Positions 1 through 10,560 of a stretch of 64,000 nucleotides of DNA are shown piece by piece. Numbering within the stretch: the first letter of the stretch is position 1; each line of letters opens with the position of its first letter. The DNA comes from Polytrichum commune (taxonomy: Eukaryota > Streptophyta > Polytrichopsida > Polytrichales > Polytrichaceae). Made by a program: the position numbers and the translations under genes. The notes below the pieces were generated by a model. That model had not been told where the DNA came from and made no database searches. It saw only the letters and a program-made list of their open reading frames with translations. The DNA lies in NCBI GenBank assembly GCA_950295325.1, contig OX485806.1:42778001-42842000 (forward strand), in the 5' to 3' direction.

Positions 1-564
1 TTGGGGCCTAGAATACCAAATGCACCCAAAACCTTGGCGGGCATTAATGTTGGATTGAAATTCCAATTCGAAATGCTTGGAAGGTATTGATGTTGGAATG
101 AATTTGGTGGAAATGAGGCGTCCGGGCCTCTTAAGGCATATATGCGCGAATTTCACACCCAAATGAATTGTACATCTTAGATGAACGAGTTTTCTAATAA
201 ATACATCGTTTTAGGTGGGGTTTCAAAAGCGGGCGGTGAATACCAAGTTCAAATTTCCAAAAGTGTATTGAGGTTGTGGCGGGTATCGTCAAAATTGCCA
301 CGAGCATTAAAGCCAATGACCTCAATAAGAAATTTGGCGGTGCCTTACAACAATAAACGTTGAGGGGACATAGGTACCACGCCAAATAATACTTGTGCCG
401 CGGACCGAATGTAAGACGTTGGCATTGTGGCCAAGGCTAGTAGTCTTAAGCTGAGGCCAAGTCTTTTGTACCTTGAGGCTCAAATGAATGGGAGAAATGT
501 CTCATGTGTTGACAAAGAGGCTACCACTTCTTTTTGAGCCCAAAACTCACAAGGGAGTTGGGGC

Positions 565-897
565 TTGCCGATTGATATAGCGGGCAAGCGCACCAAGATG
601 CGGTTTGGAAAAGGCGAACCGCATGAGACAAAAGAGGCCGCGATGCATGTAACCTTTCAATATGGGCCATTGGATTTTTGTCAAAATTTCACACCATGTG
701 AAATAGATGAAATGCGTGTCATTGTGAAGGTCGTCTTCTTTGAAATTCACATAATAGATGTGAGGTGCAAGCCGGTGTGCTTGCGGTGCATTATGATGTG
801 TCATAATGGCAAAGAATTGAAGTTCAAATTGACAAGGACTCCTATGGTAGGAGGACCCAAGTTGAATTTGGTCTTAATGGACCAAATGAAAAATTGA
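565..897 (+). pseudogene. Gypsy pol N-terminal fragment (protease/RT linker region)
   Basis: About 110 codons are open and conserved in all four internal copies of this family in the window (also 37,758; 54,696 and 58,6xx on the minus strand). The block LTRTPMVGGPKLNLVLMDQM near the end lies just before the RT entry region. I do not see a convincing Asp-Thr/Ser-Gly protease triad, so the active protease is either lost or further upstream. Assignment rests on position relative to RT and integrase. Confidence 0.55.
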
Positions 898-950
898 AAA
901 CATAATGGTCGTGGTTCAATTGGAGCAACTCCAAGGAACGTATGAGGAGG

Positions 951-1264
951 CTAGGAAGGATGGGCCTCCCCCAAACCACATTGGTGGGATGTTGGTGAGA
1001 TACAAGGATGTATTCACCAATGTGTTGCCAAAAAAATTACCGCCAAGGAGTGAAAAATAACTTTGCTCAACGAGAGATTGAGTTCTTGAGGCATGTGGTG
1101 ACAAAGGAAGTTGGTGGACAAACATGAAGAATGTCAAGGCAATCCAAAAGGAGAATTAGGCCTTCATTCAAAAAGGGCTTAGGTCATTTTTTGGCCTAGC
1201 CAACTACTACCACCATTTCATTCGAGAGTTTTTGAAGGTTGCTAGGACCGTAGTCAACTTATTG
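951..1264 (+). pseudogene. RT remnant with catalytic core deleted
   Basis: The start carries the RT entry signature (YKDVF...LPKKLPPRSEK in frame fragments). It then passes directly to the RT C-terminal motif EIEFLRHVVTKEVGG and the GLRSFxGLANYYHHFIRE thumb segment. The roughly 150 residues that should lie between, including the YxDD box, are absent. The junction at about 1,050-1,075 is the same in the other copies. Several frame breaks occur. Confidence 0.7.
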
Positions 1265-1280
1265 AGGAAATGACTATCCC

Positions 1281-2165
1281 AAGAGTGGGATGAGCCTTGT
1301 CACCAAGCCATTGGGGAGCTCAAGAGCAAGTTCTCTTCATAAGATGTGGTTAAGTTTCGGGGTTCTCATAAGCATTTTGAGGTGCACATGGAGGCGAAGG
1401 ACTTTACCATTGGCGGATGTTGATCCAAGATGGATGACCATTGCTTATGGGAGCATTAAGCTCCATGGTTGTGGAACCTTGTCCGGCTTGTGCAAGAAAT
1501 GGTTATGCCAAGAGTGGGATGAGCCTTGCCACAAAGCCTTTGGGAAGCTTAAGACCAAGTTCTCTTCGCCGCCCGTGCTCAAGTTCGTGGAGCTTGACAA
1601 ACCTTTTGAGGTGCATACGGGGGCGAGTGACTTTACCATTGGCGGATGTTGAGGCAAAATGGATGGCCATTACATATAAGAACATGAAGCTCGATAGTTG
1701 TCCGACCTTGTCCAACTTGTGCAAGAAATTGCTATCCCAAGAGTGGGATGAGCCTTGCCACCAAGTCTTTGAGGAGCTTAAGAGCAAGTTCTTTTCGCTG
1801 CCCTTGCTCAAGTTCACGGAAATTGACAAACCTTTTGTGGTGCATACCTGGGCGAGTGACTTTACCATTGGTGGATGTTGATCCAAGATGGATGGCCATT
1901 GTATATGGGAGCATGAAGCTCGATGGTTGTCCGACCTTGTGCAACTTGTCAAAGAAATGGCTACCCCAAGAGTGGGATGAGCCTTGTCACCAAGTCTTTG
2001 GCGAGCTTAAGATCAAGTTCTCTTCGCCGCCCATGCTCAAGTTCGCGGAGCTTGACAAACCTTTTGAGGTGCATATGGGGGTGAGTGACTTTGCCAATGG
2101 CGGATTGTTGATGTAAGATGGATGGCCATTGCATATGGGAGCATGAAGCTCGATGGTTGTCAATT
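1281..2165 (+). repeat. Four-unit 229-bp VNTR of the Gypsy RNase H N-terminal segment
   Basis: The anchor AAGAGTGGGATGAGCC recurs at 1,281, 1,510, 1,739 and 1,968, exactly 229 bases apart. Each unit encodes the start of the Gypsy RNase H domain (W.EPCHQVFGELK..FSSPP.LKF, then DKPFEVH.G.SDF). Because 229 is not a multiple of three, each added unit shifts the reading frame, so tandem copies cannot all be read as one protein. Confidence 0.85.
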
Positions 2166-2169
2166 AAGA

Positions 2170-2480
2170 CAACCAACTCATGACAAAGAATTTCTTTGCC
2201 ATAGTGCATTGCTTGAAGATGTGGCGTCATTATTTGGGGTCGCACAAAGCAAAGGTCTACATGGACAATGTGTCCAAAGAGAATTTTGACATAGAAGCGC
2301 ATGTGAGCGCCAAGTCATTACGGAGGCATGATAGTTTGGCAATTATGAAGGTGGATTTGATCCACAAACCGGACCGTGGAAATGTGGTGCCGGATGCGCG
2401 AAGTAGACCGGAAGAGTTCCAAGCAATGAGAACCATCCAAACCTTGTGGCTAATGTGTGCCGGCGAAGGAAACTTGTGAT
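2170..2480 (+). pseudogene. Gypsy RNase H C-terminal part
   Basis: A single open stretch begins at the motif TKNFFAIVHCLKMWRHYL and runs through VYMDNVS and LIHKPDRGNVVPDARSR. These match the end of Ty3/Gypsy RNase H, where the family has DN and HKPG..NVVPDALSR blocks. It follows the 229-bp repeats and precedes integrase, the normal pol order. Confidence 0.75.
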
Positions 2481-2509
2481 GCAAGATACGGGAGGGGTAA
2501 ATTAACTAC

Positions 2510-3091
2510 CTCGAGGCACAAAAGCTTTTAGGTGAGCTTAGCAAGAGCAAGGTGCTCAAAGAGGTCAAGTTGGTGGACAGATTGTTTTAGTGCAAGCAAA
2601 GTTGGTTGTATGTGCCACAAGGCAAGTTGAGGCTATCGGTTTTGGAGGAATATGATAGTCCTATTGCCGGCCATAGGGGAGAGAGAAAAAACCACCATAG
2701 AATGGTGTCAAAGAGGTACCATTGGCGGTGCATAAAGGAGGATATAACCCACTTTGTGAAGGCGTGAATAAAGTGCCAAGTGAACCGAGCCTCTTACCAA
2801 AAGCAAGGCGGTTTCTTGCAACCGTTGCCTATCCCATCGGCGCCATGACATAGTATGTGCATGGACTTGATCACAAGTTTGCCGAAGGAGTCACATGGTG
2901 CCAATTGTGGGAACCGCCACCGCGTTGGAGACCACATAGCCTTTTCTCAAAGGATGGTTGAGGCACCACGGGTTGCCAAGAGTGATTGTGTGGGATCAAA
3001 ATCCAAAGTTCACAAATGCATTTTCAATGCATTTCTCTAAGAAGGTCGGTGCTAAACTAAGGTTTAGCACGGCCTTGCATTCCTTAGTCTT
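2510..3091 (+). pseudogene. Gypsy integrase, truncated
   Basis: The zinc-binding region, the first catalytic Asp block (CMDLITSLP) and the second Asp block (VIVWDQNPKFTNAF) can be followed across frame breaks. The copy ends shortly after the second block, so the catalytic Glu and the chromodomain are missing. A TAG lies between the first and second Asp blocks at the same place as in the other copies. Confidence 0.7.
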
Positions 3092-3341
3092 GTTAATCAA
3101 TGAAAAACACTTAGATTATCCAACCAACGGCCTCGGTAGAGAGGCTTCATTACATCCTCAAGATTAAACATCCAAAAAAAATACAAGGCCGAGAGCAAAC
3201 TACACATAAATAAGAGGCCTCTTCCCATAGCTAATTCTTATGCAAGACACTAAGCAAGAAATGGCCGAATGCAAAGTCAAGTGGCCAACTCAAGTATACA
3301 TAACATTTTGATATTTCTAGCACTAACCTACCTACGAATGA

Positions 3342-3860
3342 GAGGCCTCAGATCCGAGGCCTCTTCCCATACCTCCTCCTTATACACTACCCAAAACAAG
3401 AAGGCCGAGAAAAATCTTACATGCACATAATAGTTTAACTTTTCAAGCACATACCTTGACTAAAAAATGAGGCCTCGGATCCGAGGCCTCTTCCCAATGC
3501 TCCTACTCATGCACTACCCAAAACAGAAACCCCGAGAGCATTCAAATATGCACATAACATTTTAAGTTTTCAAGCACATACCTTTACTCAGAAATGAGGC
3601 CTCGGATCCGAGGCCTCTTCCGAATGCCCTTCCTTATGCACTACCCAAAACAAGAACCCCAAGAGCATTCAAATATGCACATAATATTTTGATTTTTCAA
3701 ACATGAATCTTAACTCAGAATTGAGGCCTCTTCCGAATGCCCTTCCTTATGCACTACCCAAAACAAGAACCCCAAGAGCATTCAAATATGCACATAACAT
3801 TTTGATTTTTCAAACATGAATCTTGACTCAAAAATGAGGCCTCGGATCCGAGGCCTTTTC
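3342..3860. repeat. Intronic array A1: ~126-bp units with a 22-bp palindrome
   Basis: Units start at about 3,342, 3,469, 3,596, 3,722 and 3,836. Most contain a perfect 22-base palindrome centred on CTCGGATCCGAG and flanked by GAGGC/GCCTC. The 3,722 unit has only one palindrome arm and the first has one mismatch. The rest of the unit (CTTATGCACTACCCAAAAC, then a GCACATAA block) is well conserved. The array lies downstream of exon 2 of gene B of copy 1, i.e. in its predicted second intron. Confidence 0.9.
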
Positions 3861-4530
3861 CAAATGCTCTTCTTTATGCACTACATAATACAAAATGGCC
3901 GAGAGCAATCTTACATGCACATATCATTTTGATTTTTCAAGAACATACCTTGACACACAAAAGAGGCCTCTTCCGAATGCTCCTCCTTATGCACTACCCA
4001 AACCAAGAAGGCCGAGAGCAATCTTTCATGCACATAACATTTTGAATTTTCAAGCACACCGAGAGTATGGAATGGCCGAGAGTAAGGAATGGCCGAGAGT
4101 ATGGAATCAAGAACGTAAGAAAGATGACATTCTCTCAAAATCCTACCTCTTACATACTCACACAACCCAAATCAAAACATGGCCGAGAGCATGCCACTTG
4201 AACATTCCATGTAGTTTGAGAACTCAAAATCCCTCTCCTTACCTCGAAACCCTACCTCTCACATGGTCCTAAACCCAAAACAAGACATGGCCGAGAGCAA
4301 GTCTAGTGGACATTCCATGTACTTTGAAAATCAAGAACCTCACCTCCCTCAAAACCCTACCTCTTACCTACTCACAAAACCCAAATAAAGACATGGCCAA
4401 GAGCATGCCACTTGCACTTTCCATGTAGTTTGATAACTCAAAACCCTATCTCTAACATATTCCTAAACCCATATCAAGACAAGGCCGAGAGAAAATCAAG
4501 CTAATATTCCACATACTATTAGAAATCAAG
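3861..4530. repeat. Intronic array A2: ~115-130-bp diverged units
   Basis: Units share ATGGCCGAGAGCA-type blocks followed by AAACCCTACCTCT and CATTCCATGTA. They are related to array A1 through the GGCCGAGAG block but lack the palindrome in most units. The array lies between array A1 and exon 2 of gene B. No coding content is credible. Confidence 0.75.
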
Positions 4531-4586
4531 GTAATACAAACCAAAAACTTCGGCCAACATAGCTTGGCCGAGAGCCGACACCTTAC

Positions 4587-5536
4587 CAGAATTTGGAATA
4601 TGCCCTCCACTGAAGCCCCGATATCGGCGCCACTATCTTCCGAGGTCCCGTCCCCTGTCGGCTTTATTGGAGTGCTCCTCGAATCGCCGAGGTTTACCTG
4701 CGCCATTCCTCTCCCGCGTCCACGCCCTCGCCTTGATGTTTGTTGTGTTCCGCCCGCCTTGCTTCGCAGAAATCTTGAAACAGGGGTCACATTATCTTGA
4801 ACCAGGGTTTCAATGCCTGGGTCTCCTCCTTCAGTTCTTTCGCAGCCTCCCACCAAATTTGATTTGAGATCTTCCTTTGCCGCTTTCCTCTTGGACGCCT
4901 TTATTTTTTCTCTTGCTTGATTCGTTGGCTGTCCCGACACCGGTTCTCGCTCATCTAACGCCTTCTCAGTTTGTTGTGCTACCTCCTCGTTGTCTTCTTC
5001 GTAGATATTTCCACTATCTCCACTCCCCCCATCCCCCTATATTTAATAGCGTCCCATTGTTTATAACAAAAGATAACAAACCGGAATATTTAAAATAAAG
5101 TAATTTCACCGTTGAATATGTTCTACCATTTTCATTATGTGCTCAAACAACTGAATATATGGAGAACCCAAAGAATACGTACGACACTGGTAGAGTTCGT
5201 CTCTTCGCGTGAGTCCTCTTGGATGCTATCATTTCCCAACTCCTCCACTTCTGCCATTGTCTGCGTTTTACTTCCGTCCGCCTCTTCTACAATCGGTGAT
5301 AAATGAAAAGGCCGAATTTCACAGTCTAGCCTCCACGAAGGTTTCCGCAGGTCCTTTATGCTTTCGCTCAAATCCTGGGGCGTCCCACGGCCCTCGATTG
5401 GCGCCTTCCTTGTCTGTGTTTTCTGTGTCCTCACTGTCTTTCTCTTTTTATGAGTGTAATGTGTAGACGTTCGCCTCCTCTTCTTTTTCTTAGATGGTTC
5501 CGCTATCAGAGGTTGTGAATTGCCTATTTCTTTCAT
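4587..5536 (-). CDS. Transposon partner gene B, copy 1, exons 1-2 (nuclear basic protein)
   Basis: Exon 1 is 5,536-5,183 (118 codons, MKEIGNSQPLIAEPS start), ending at donor GTACGT. Exon 2 is about 5,036-4,587 (150 codons), after acceptor AAATATAG and ending at donor GTAAGG. Both exons are whole codons, so the frame is kept. Exon 1 has dense Lys/Arg runs (KKKKRRR, KKRKTVR) typical of nuclear localisation, followed by an acidic stretch. Exon 2 has an RGRGRGRG tract. Exon 1 is homologous to exon 1 of copy 2 (shared GRGTP.DLS and the REE/RED..S.S.VR ending). Any ParB-like exons would lie further left and are not in this truncated copy. Function unknown. Confidence 0.6.
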
Positions 5537-5654
5537 GTGTTCAACCCTCCCGCAATTCAGACCTACTCACTCTATTTCTTTTCCACAACCTCATCACATC
5601 AAACTCACACATTGGAAAGAAAGTGAGCAATCCCATTCCTCTCAGTATATAATT

Positions 5655-6426
5655 GCAATACCGGAATGTATGCCGGAATGTATGCCGGAATTTGGCATCA
5701 TTACAAACTCCAATCTATGAAGCGCACGGACTTCGTCTTTTGCCCAGACGACATCGAGCGTTGCGTAAAAGGCCCTCGTCGGAAATGGGTCATGCCGTTC
5801 TCTGCTGATGACCAGAAGCCTCCTATTCCCCCAATCTCGCCCATCAAGATTGGTACCAACCTCACCTGCTCGGAGATCTTCGCCCTTGAGGACGCAGGTT
5901 TTCAACTCCCACCAAAGGAGCGCATCACACCGACTCGACTCTTCACCAACTCTGCTCCCCCACTGGATATGTCTCGAATCCGTGTTCCAGAACACCCCGA
6001 CTTCATCCCTTCGACAAGATTGTCCAAGCTTGTTTGGCGATCCAGCAGTGCACCTTCGACAAAGCAGAGGCAGATAGTGGCCTCTGCTGAAGCTATGCAT
6101 GGTACTGTTCTGAAGTTAACTATAATCCCTCAACCGGGATTTGGTTGCATTATCATACTGTAATCCAAATCAGAACCGCAACCACCCATCTACCAAGTGA
6201 CAGTGAGTTCTCTTCCAGAGTGCAATTGCGCATACTTCTTGGATATGATTTCCAATTTCGGCCACAAACGAAATTCTTATATGAATTGTAAGCATCTGTA
6301 TTACATCTTCATCAAGATTTCTAATTTGGATGCGGAAGTGAATTTGTTCATACACGCCCCGACATTTAGTTCAATGAGGTCAAATTCATCCTGGAGGGAG
6401 GTCTCTTGACACATTCTACTTCCTAG
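5655..6426 (+). pseudogene. MULE-like transposase gene A, copy 1, C-terminal remnant
   Basis: From about 5,660 the translation matches copy 2 from residue block FCPDDIERCVKG through the SWIM zinc finger (CNC...NCKH at about 6,222-6,293) to the end. An in-frame TAA at about 6,162 replaces a Gln codon and one base is lost at about 6,368. Three tandem copies of GGAATGTATGCC lie at the deletion junction. The zinc finger, DDE-like core and intron of the full gene are gone, so no activity is possible. Confidence 0.8.
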
Positions 6427-6510
6427 AATTCCTCTCAGCCTAGCACTACATTAGGCTATGATATATGTGTCCATTTCTGGACCTCTTGTGAAGCAATAAT
6501 TGATTGATAT

Positions 6511-6516
6511 AATAAA
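6511..6516 (+). terminator. AATAAA polyadenylation signal of transposase copy 1
   Basis: AATAAA lies about 85 bases after the transposase stop codon, in a block conserved in copy 2 (29,394-29,399), in AT-rich DNA. Confidence 0.55.
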
Positions 6517-6587
6517 GATATAATTTCAATGATTATTTTTATTTCATTCAAAATATTGTATTACAATGTTTCCCGTGTCTTTCAACT

Positions 6588-7091
6588 CTATTTCCGTTTT
6601 GCATACATCTTGGATGATTCCGAGGGAGGTGGACCCGGTCGAAGCAAATCAATATAAGATATTATTTAATCTTTCATTCGATCCTTCAGCGGACGTCGAT
6701 GCGGCGACAATCCTCTCATCCTTTCGTGAAATGAAAAAGACTTCGAAGATTCGCCTACCACCTTCACCTCCTGCTCCGTTTATTTCGATTTGTCTTCATC
6801 CAAATCAACGTCCTTATCCGGCACATTTGCCTGCCTCTTTTCATTTTTCTCATATTGTTTATGCTCCTCCTGCACCCTCCACCTCCATGCTTGTGTAGAC
6901 TCCGAAAATGAAAGTGTAGACTGTGTAGTCAACTCGTAGTCATCACTACCTCGATTTCCAGCAGCAAAATCAAATTCCGGCGATGGATTAAAGGGAATAT
7001 GAGGATCTCCTAGACTTCTAATTTTCTTCTCCCATCCTAGTCCAGCAAACATGTCTCTCTCATCTCCCATTGTGTGCAAGTGTATATACAA
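6588..7091 (-). pseudogene. Transposon ORF C, copy 1
   Basis: The reading frame starts MYIHLHTMGDERDMFAG and is convergent with the transposase. It aligns with the minus-strand frame at 29,959-29,471 over ~160 codons. A TAA at about 6,780 interrupts copy 1 where copy 2 has a Glu codon, while copy 1 has Trp where copy 2 has a TAG. The ancestral frame was therefore open. Central residues are Lys/Glu-rich; the end is PGPPPSESSK-like. I recognise no domain. Confidence 0.5.
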
Positions 7092-7499
7092 TCATGTTGG
7101 GTATGAATCCAATTTATAATCTATTCGGCCAAAAACAATAATTGCTGCAGTCCAAGCTATAGAGTTGACTCACATATAGAACAAAGAAAAAAATCATGGA
7201 ATAAAAACGAAGCAAGTTGATTATTTTGATTCCTTTGTATTATGATTGACTCATTCTTCAATTATACCAATCTCAGAAAATCCATTTTCATTGATTTTTT
7301 CTTATAATCATCCTTGGTTTTAATAATTCAACCACCTTACAGTTTCCAAACTTAATGAGACCATTTCAAATTCAGGGCATTTTTTTATTTTAGGACCTAT
7401 ACATCCCACGGAAATAGGTCCAATTTTTTAAATATTTTGGGCAGATTTTGGAATATTTCAAGTATGTTCTTGGCTGTTTTAAAAAAAAACCCTTATTTT

Positions 7500-7554
7500 A
7501 GTCTGACAAGTTTGCTAATTTTATTTCCTCTACGCTCACATACAAGTGTCGTCC
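7500..7554. repeat. Terminal sequence of transposon copy 1
   Basis: Read inward from 7,554, the end is GGACGACACTTGTATGTGAG followed by CGTAGAGG. The end of copy 2 (30,453 inward) is GGACGACACTCCTATGTGAG and then the same CGTAGAG. Sequence identity between the two copies stops here, which sets the boundary. The opposite terminus is not available for an inverted-repeat test. Confidence 0.65.
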
Positions 7555-7896
7555 CATACCGTGATAACTGTCTTGTAAATAGGGATCATGTGTCACTGCA
7601 ACTCTAATACCAACCACCACTAACAAACAACACTAAAACATAGCAAAGTCACACATAAACAACACACCTCGACATGCCCCCCCTCAGCTGACTATGGAGT
7701 CCCGCCAAGCACCTAGGACCAATGCCAATGCAAAGGGCATGGATAATAAAAGATTATTCCGCAACTAACTAGTGTGGTGAATGTCATTCCAAGGAACTGT
7801 AGGTTGGGTGCAATGTGAGTCCCATCCTTAATCGCCTCTGATGGTTGGCCATCAGATTCCAAAGAATTAATTACACCGCCTCATGTTGATTGCATT

Positions 7897-8869
7897 TGTC
7901 GCACACCTCTCCATGAGGAGTGCCCGAAACACCATGGGCACAAGGGGGACCCCGGAGTGACACCCGGGACTTGTGGCGCCGTTGGTGAGAGGGCCCAAGT
8001 GATCCTAGTGTGGGTGAGGGCCCTGGGCGTTGGGAACGCCTCCCACCCACAAAGACTAGGAGGCATGAGGGTGAGGCCATGAGCTATGCGTAGCTCATGG
8101 CGTGGTGATTCTAGAATGCTCAAGATCACCTCAATCGGAGGTGTGAGCTAGGAGTTATGGCCATTTGAGTGGGGCGCTGTCCCGGGACAGCGCCCTGGTA
8201 CAGCAGTGCCTGGGACTGATTCCCGGGACTGCCAAGGTTCAAACAGGCATAACTTCCTCAAGACTTGCCCGAATGGGGCAAGCGAGGAGTCCATCGGCAT
8301 CTACGTGAAGCGTAGATGAGGATGGAGTGGTTGGTTGTTATGATCAGACATCATACAAGGAAGTTATGATGGTCTGAAGCTGCTGGGGGGGTTCTAGGCC
8401 CAGCAGCTAAGGGAAAATGTCCACTTGGCCCCAACTCTTGGTAGAGAGACAAGAGGTTGGTTGGCGGTGGGGTAGGGGCTCCGTGTAGAGTCCTAGAGGC
8501 TTATATGGGTGAGGTGGTGTGGCCTCACCCACCCGAGGCCGAATGGCACGGCCTCCATGGGCATTGGCCCATTGTGAGGCCATAGTTGCCTAGTATGGTT
8601 CGGGTTGTTGTAGTGTTGCTCCGGCAACGCGATGATCAACATAGGATTGGACTTCCATGGATGGAAGTCCACATTGGGGAAATGGGTTACCGATTAAGGG
8701 GTGAGTCCCGAAAGCAAAGTAGGAGGGTTGGTTCCCTCCTATGAATTATTGGTCCGGGGTAAGAGGAGCTATCCATTAGCATGGCGGAATGCGAAGGGTT
8801 AGCGCTCGTAACCTTTGCTAGAAACGAAAATTGGCAAGATTATTAAGGGACCTAGCAAGGGTTGCAACA
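7897..8869 (+). repeat. Solo LTR of the chromovirus family
   Basis: It starts TGTCGCACACCTCTCCATGA and ends CTAGCAAGGGTTGCAACA, collinear over ~973 bases with the LTRs at 35,658 and 41,520. The flanking pentamers (GCATT and ACATC) match only partly, so the target duplication has decayed. It is more diverged than the LTRs of the complete copy. Confidence 0.85.
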
Positions 8870-8984
8870 ACATCTCTAAGCCATAACTCTTCATTTTCCA
8901 TTTGGGCAGCCACAAAGTGATGAAAACCACACAGGATCATTGAATACGATTGGTGGAAGCACCAAGTACCGAAGATCCTCGACG

Positions 8985-10420
8985 GCGAGGACAACTCCAC
9001 TGTCCAGATGGTAGAGAAGTCAAGGGTGGCCTCAAGCATGCCATGTGCCAACCATGTTGACACTGATCACACAAGATCATAGTAGTTGCTCATTTCTTTT
9101 CTCCACGTAGATGACATGGGGCACAGTTTTTGGAATGTTTGCGACATTCCATGCCATCATTGGCTTCCAACAACAACAAACCACTCGGCAACACCTCCTT
9201 CACCCGAAGGATAGTGTGCCCCGCCCTGACATCCAATGTCATAGGCGCCTCACGTTGGAAATAAACATAATTCCCCTACCGGAATCTCCGCAACTGAGGC
9301 CGGTAAGCACCACTACGAATGCGTGCATAACGCAAAGTGTCATAGTGCTGAGCAATGGCCCTCTAGAAGAATTGAGCCTACTCCTGCAAACACTCTGCCC
9401 AAATGCTTGGGTCATCCAAGTCCACAACAGGAGGTAGTTTTTCCCAAATAGAACTCGGGAATATAGGCTCACGTCCATACAACAACTGATACGGGCTATA
9501 GGACGCCAAATAGGCATGCCTACTAAATCGATAGCCCATAGCAATCCAAGGCAACATAAGGTCCCAATCCCGATGGCCTCCCTAAAGTAATCCATACTTC
9601 CTCAAACCACGTTAGGTTGTTTGAACACCCCGTTCAGCCAAGCCATCCGCCTTCGGATGATCCCGAGAGGTGGTGTGGTGATCTATGAGCGCCTTAGTAC
9701 ACAACTCCTCAAAAGCACCGAGGAATTCCCTCCCTTAGTCCGTCAATAACTCAGCAAGTGCTCCAAAACGTGCCAACACACGATCCAAAAAAACAGCCGC
9801 AACCAACTCTGCAGAGTTTTGGGGTATAGCAACAAGCTCAATCCACTTGCTAAAATGCTCCACCATCACCAACACGTATTTTGCTCTACGTGGCATGACA
9901 ACCAACGGTCCTCCAAAGTCCAGCGACCAACGGTAGCCCAATCCTATGATAGGTAAGGGCTGTAACTTGGGTGACAAGGTGTTAAAGCTAGACATGACCC
10001 GGTCACAAACTTCACATGTCCCGACATAAGCAGCCACTTGCTGATACATGCCAGTCCACCAATATTGGCCACGCAACATTGAATGTGTCATGCGTATGCC
10101 AAAATGGCCAAGTTCCTTGTACACTTGTCTCACCAAGGAGGCCCTCTGATATGGTCTAGGGACAATACGCCTTGTCCCATCCGGCCACAATCGAAATAAC
10201 AAACTGTGCTCCCAAAATAACCTTGTTATTCGATGTCCGATCCTATCCCTTTCCATTGCTGAGGTAGATGAAGGAAAGGTTCCCTGTTAGGGCTTATGCA
10301 ATACGGGATGATCCTCCCATATATCCGCAATACCTTCAGGTCGATCAGTCTCATCATTCGAGCCCTGCATCGGAACCTCAATAGCTGCACCAGAAAATAA
10401 AGTGAGGTAACCAACTGCGT
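8985..10420 (-). pseudogene. Gypsy integrase with C-terminal PHD-finger-like segment
   Basis: The HHCC zinc finger is visible (ELGHFGIRMTHSM then CEVCDRV). The catalytic core follows, with the first Asp in WSLDFGGPL, the second in LLTD at about 9,735 (followed at once by a TAA), and Glu in the DGLAER block at about 9,640. Beyond the integrase C-terminus, a segment reads TTMILCDQCQHGWHMACLRP then LPSGQWSCPR. This has the CD.C..GWH..CL.PPL...P.G.W.CP spacing of a PHD finger. The first Cys pair and the last Cys (now Arg) are lost. Several stops and shifts make it a pseudogene. Confidence 0.75.
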
Positions 10421-10465
10421 GCCAACTTGGAACCGCTCTCGATCACAATCTCCATGCCACTTGGT

Positions 10466-10560
10466 GTGGTACTTTTGGGCCACCCCCTTTCGAGGGAGCC
10501 TAAAAGTATCACACAAGCCCTTCGGTGAAGGTGGCCTGCATTTGCAGGCGCCCAAGTCGA
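10466..10560 (-). repeat. Dispersed ~95-bp module, copy 1
   Basis: Read on the minus strand it carries GCCTGCAAATGCAGGCC, CTTCACCGAAGGGCTTGTG and GGGGGTGGCCCAAAAGT. The same blocks occur in order on the plus strand at 19,013-19,112. It lies at the truncated upstream edge of the PHD-type Gypsy element. Origin unknown, perhaps an LTR or leader of a third retroelement. Confidence 0.6.

Larger units (their letters stand above)
1..3091 (+). mobile_element. Chromovirus (Ty3/Gypsy) copy G1, internal region only
   Basis: The sequence follows, block by block, the internal region of the complete element at 35,658-42,495, starting from the part equivalent to about 36,890. It is cut on the left by the window edge and on the right at about 3,091, inside the integrase, where it switches abruptly to the flank of a tandem array. 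No LTR is present. Recognisable blocks in order are the pol N-terminal part, an RT C-terminal remnant, an amplified RNase H segment, the RNase H end and integrase. Stops and frameshifts interrupt every block. It shares the RT deletion and integrase stop of its relatives. Confidence 0.85.
3092..7554. mobile_element. MULE-like two-gene transposon, copy 1 (internally deleted)
   Basis: This copy keeps exons 1-2 of partner gene B (minus strand, 5,536-4,587), its downstream intronic arrays (about 3.3-4.5 kb), the C-terminal ~250 codons of the transposase (plus strand), and the convergent ORF C. About 900 N-terminal transposase residues are missing between 5,536 and 5,660. The right end (CTCTACGCTCACAT...GTGTCGTCC, ending 7,554) matches the end of copy 2. 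The left end cannot be placed: sequence abuts truncated chromovirus DNA near 3,092. Confidence 0.7.
7555..10560 (-). mobile_element. Ty3/Gypsy element with integrase plus PHD-like tail, truncated
   Basis: On the minus strand, pol remnants run from about 10,420 (end of RNase H/linker) through integrase to a PHD-like segment ending near 8,985. A noncoding stretch follows, with a G-rich tract (TGAGGGGGGG) just before TGTCGAGGTGTG at about 7,672, which I read as polypurine tract plus start of the 3' LTR. That LTR is cut at 7,555 by transposon copy 1. A chromovirus solo LTR (7,897-8,869) interrupts the noncoding part. RT and everything upstream are missing. Confidence 0.65.
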
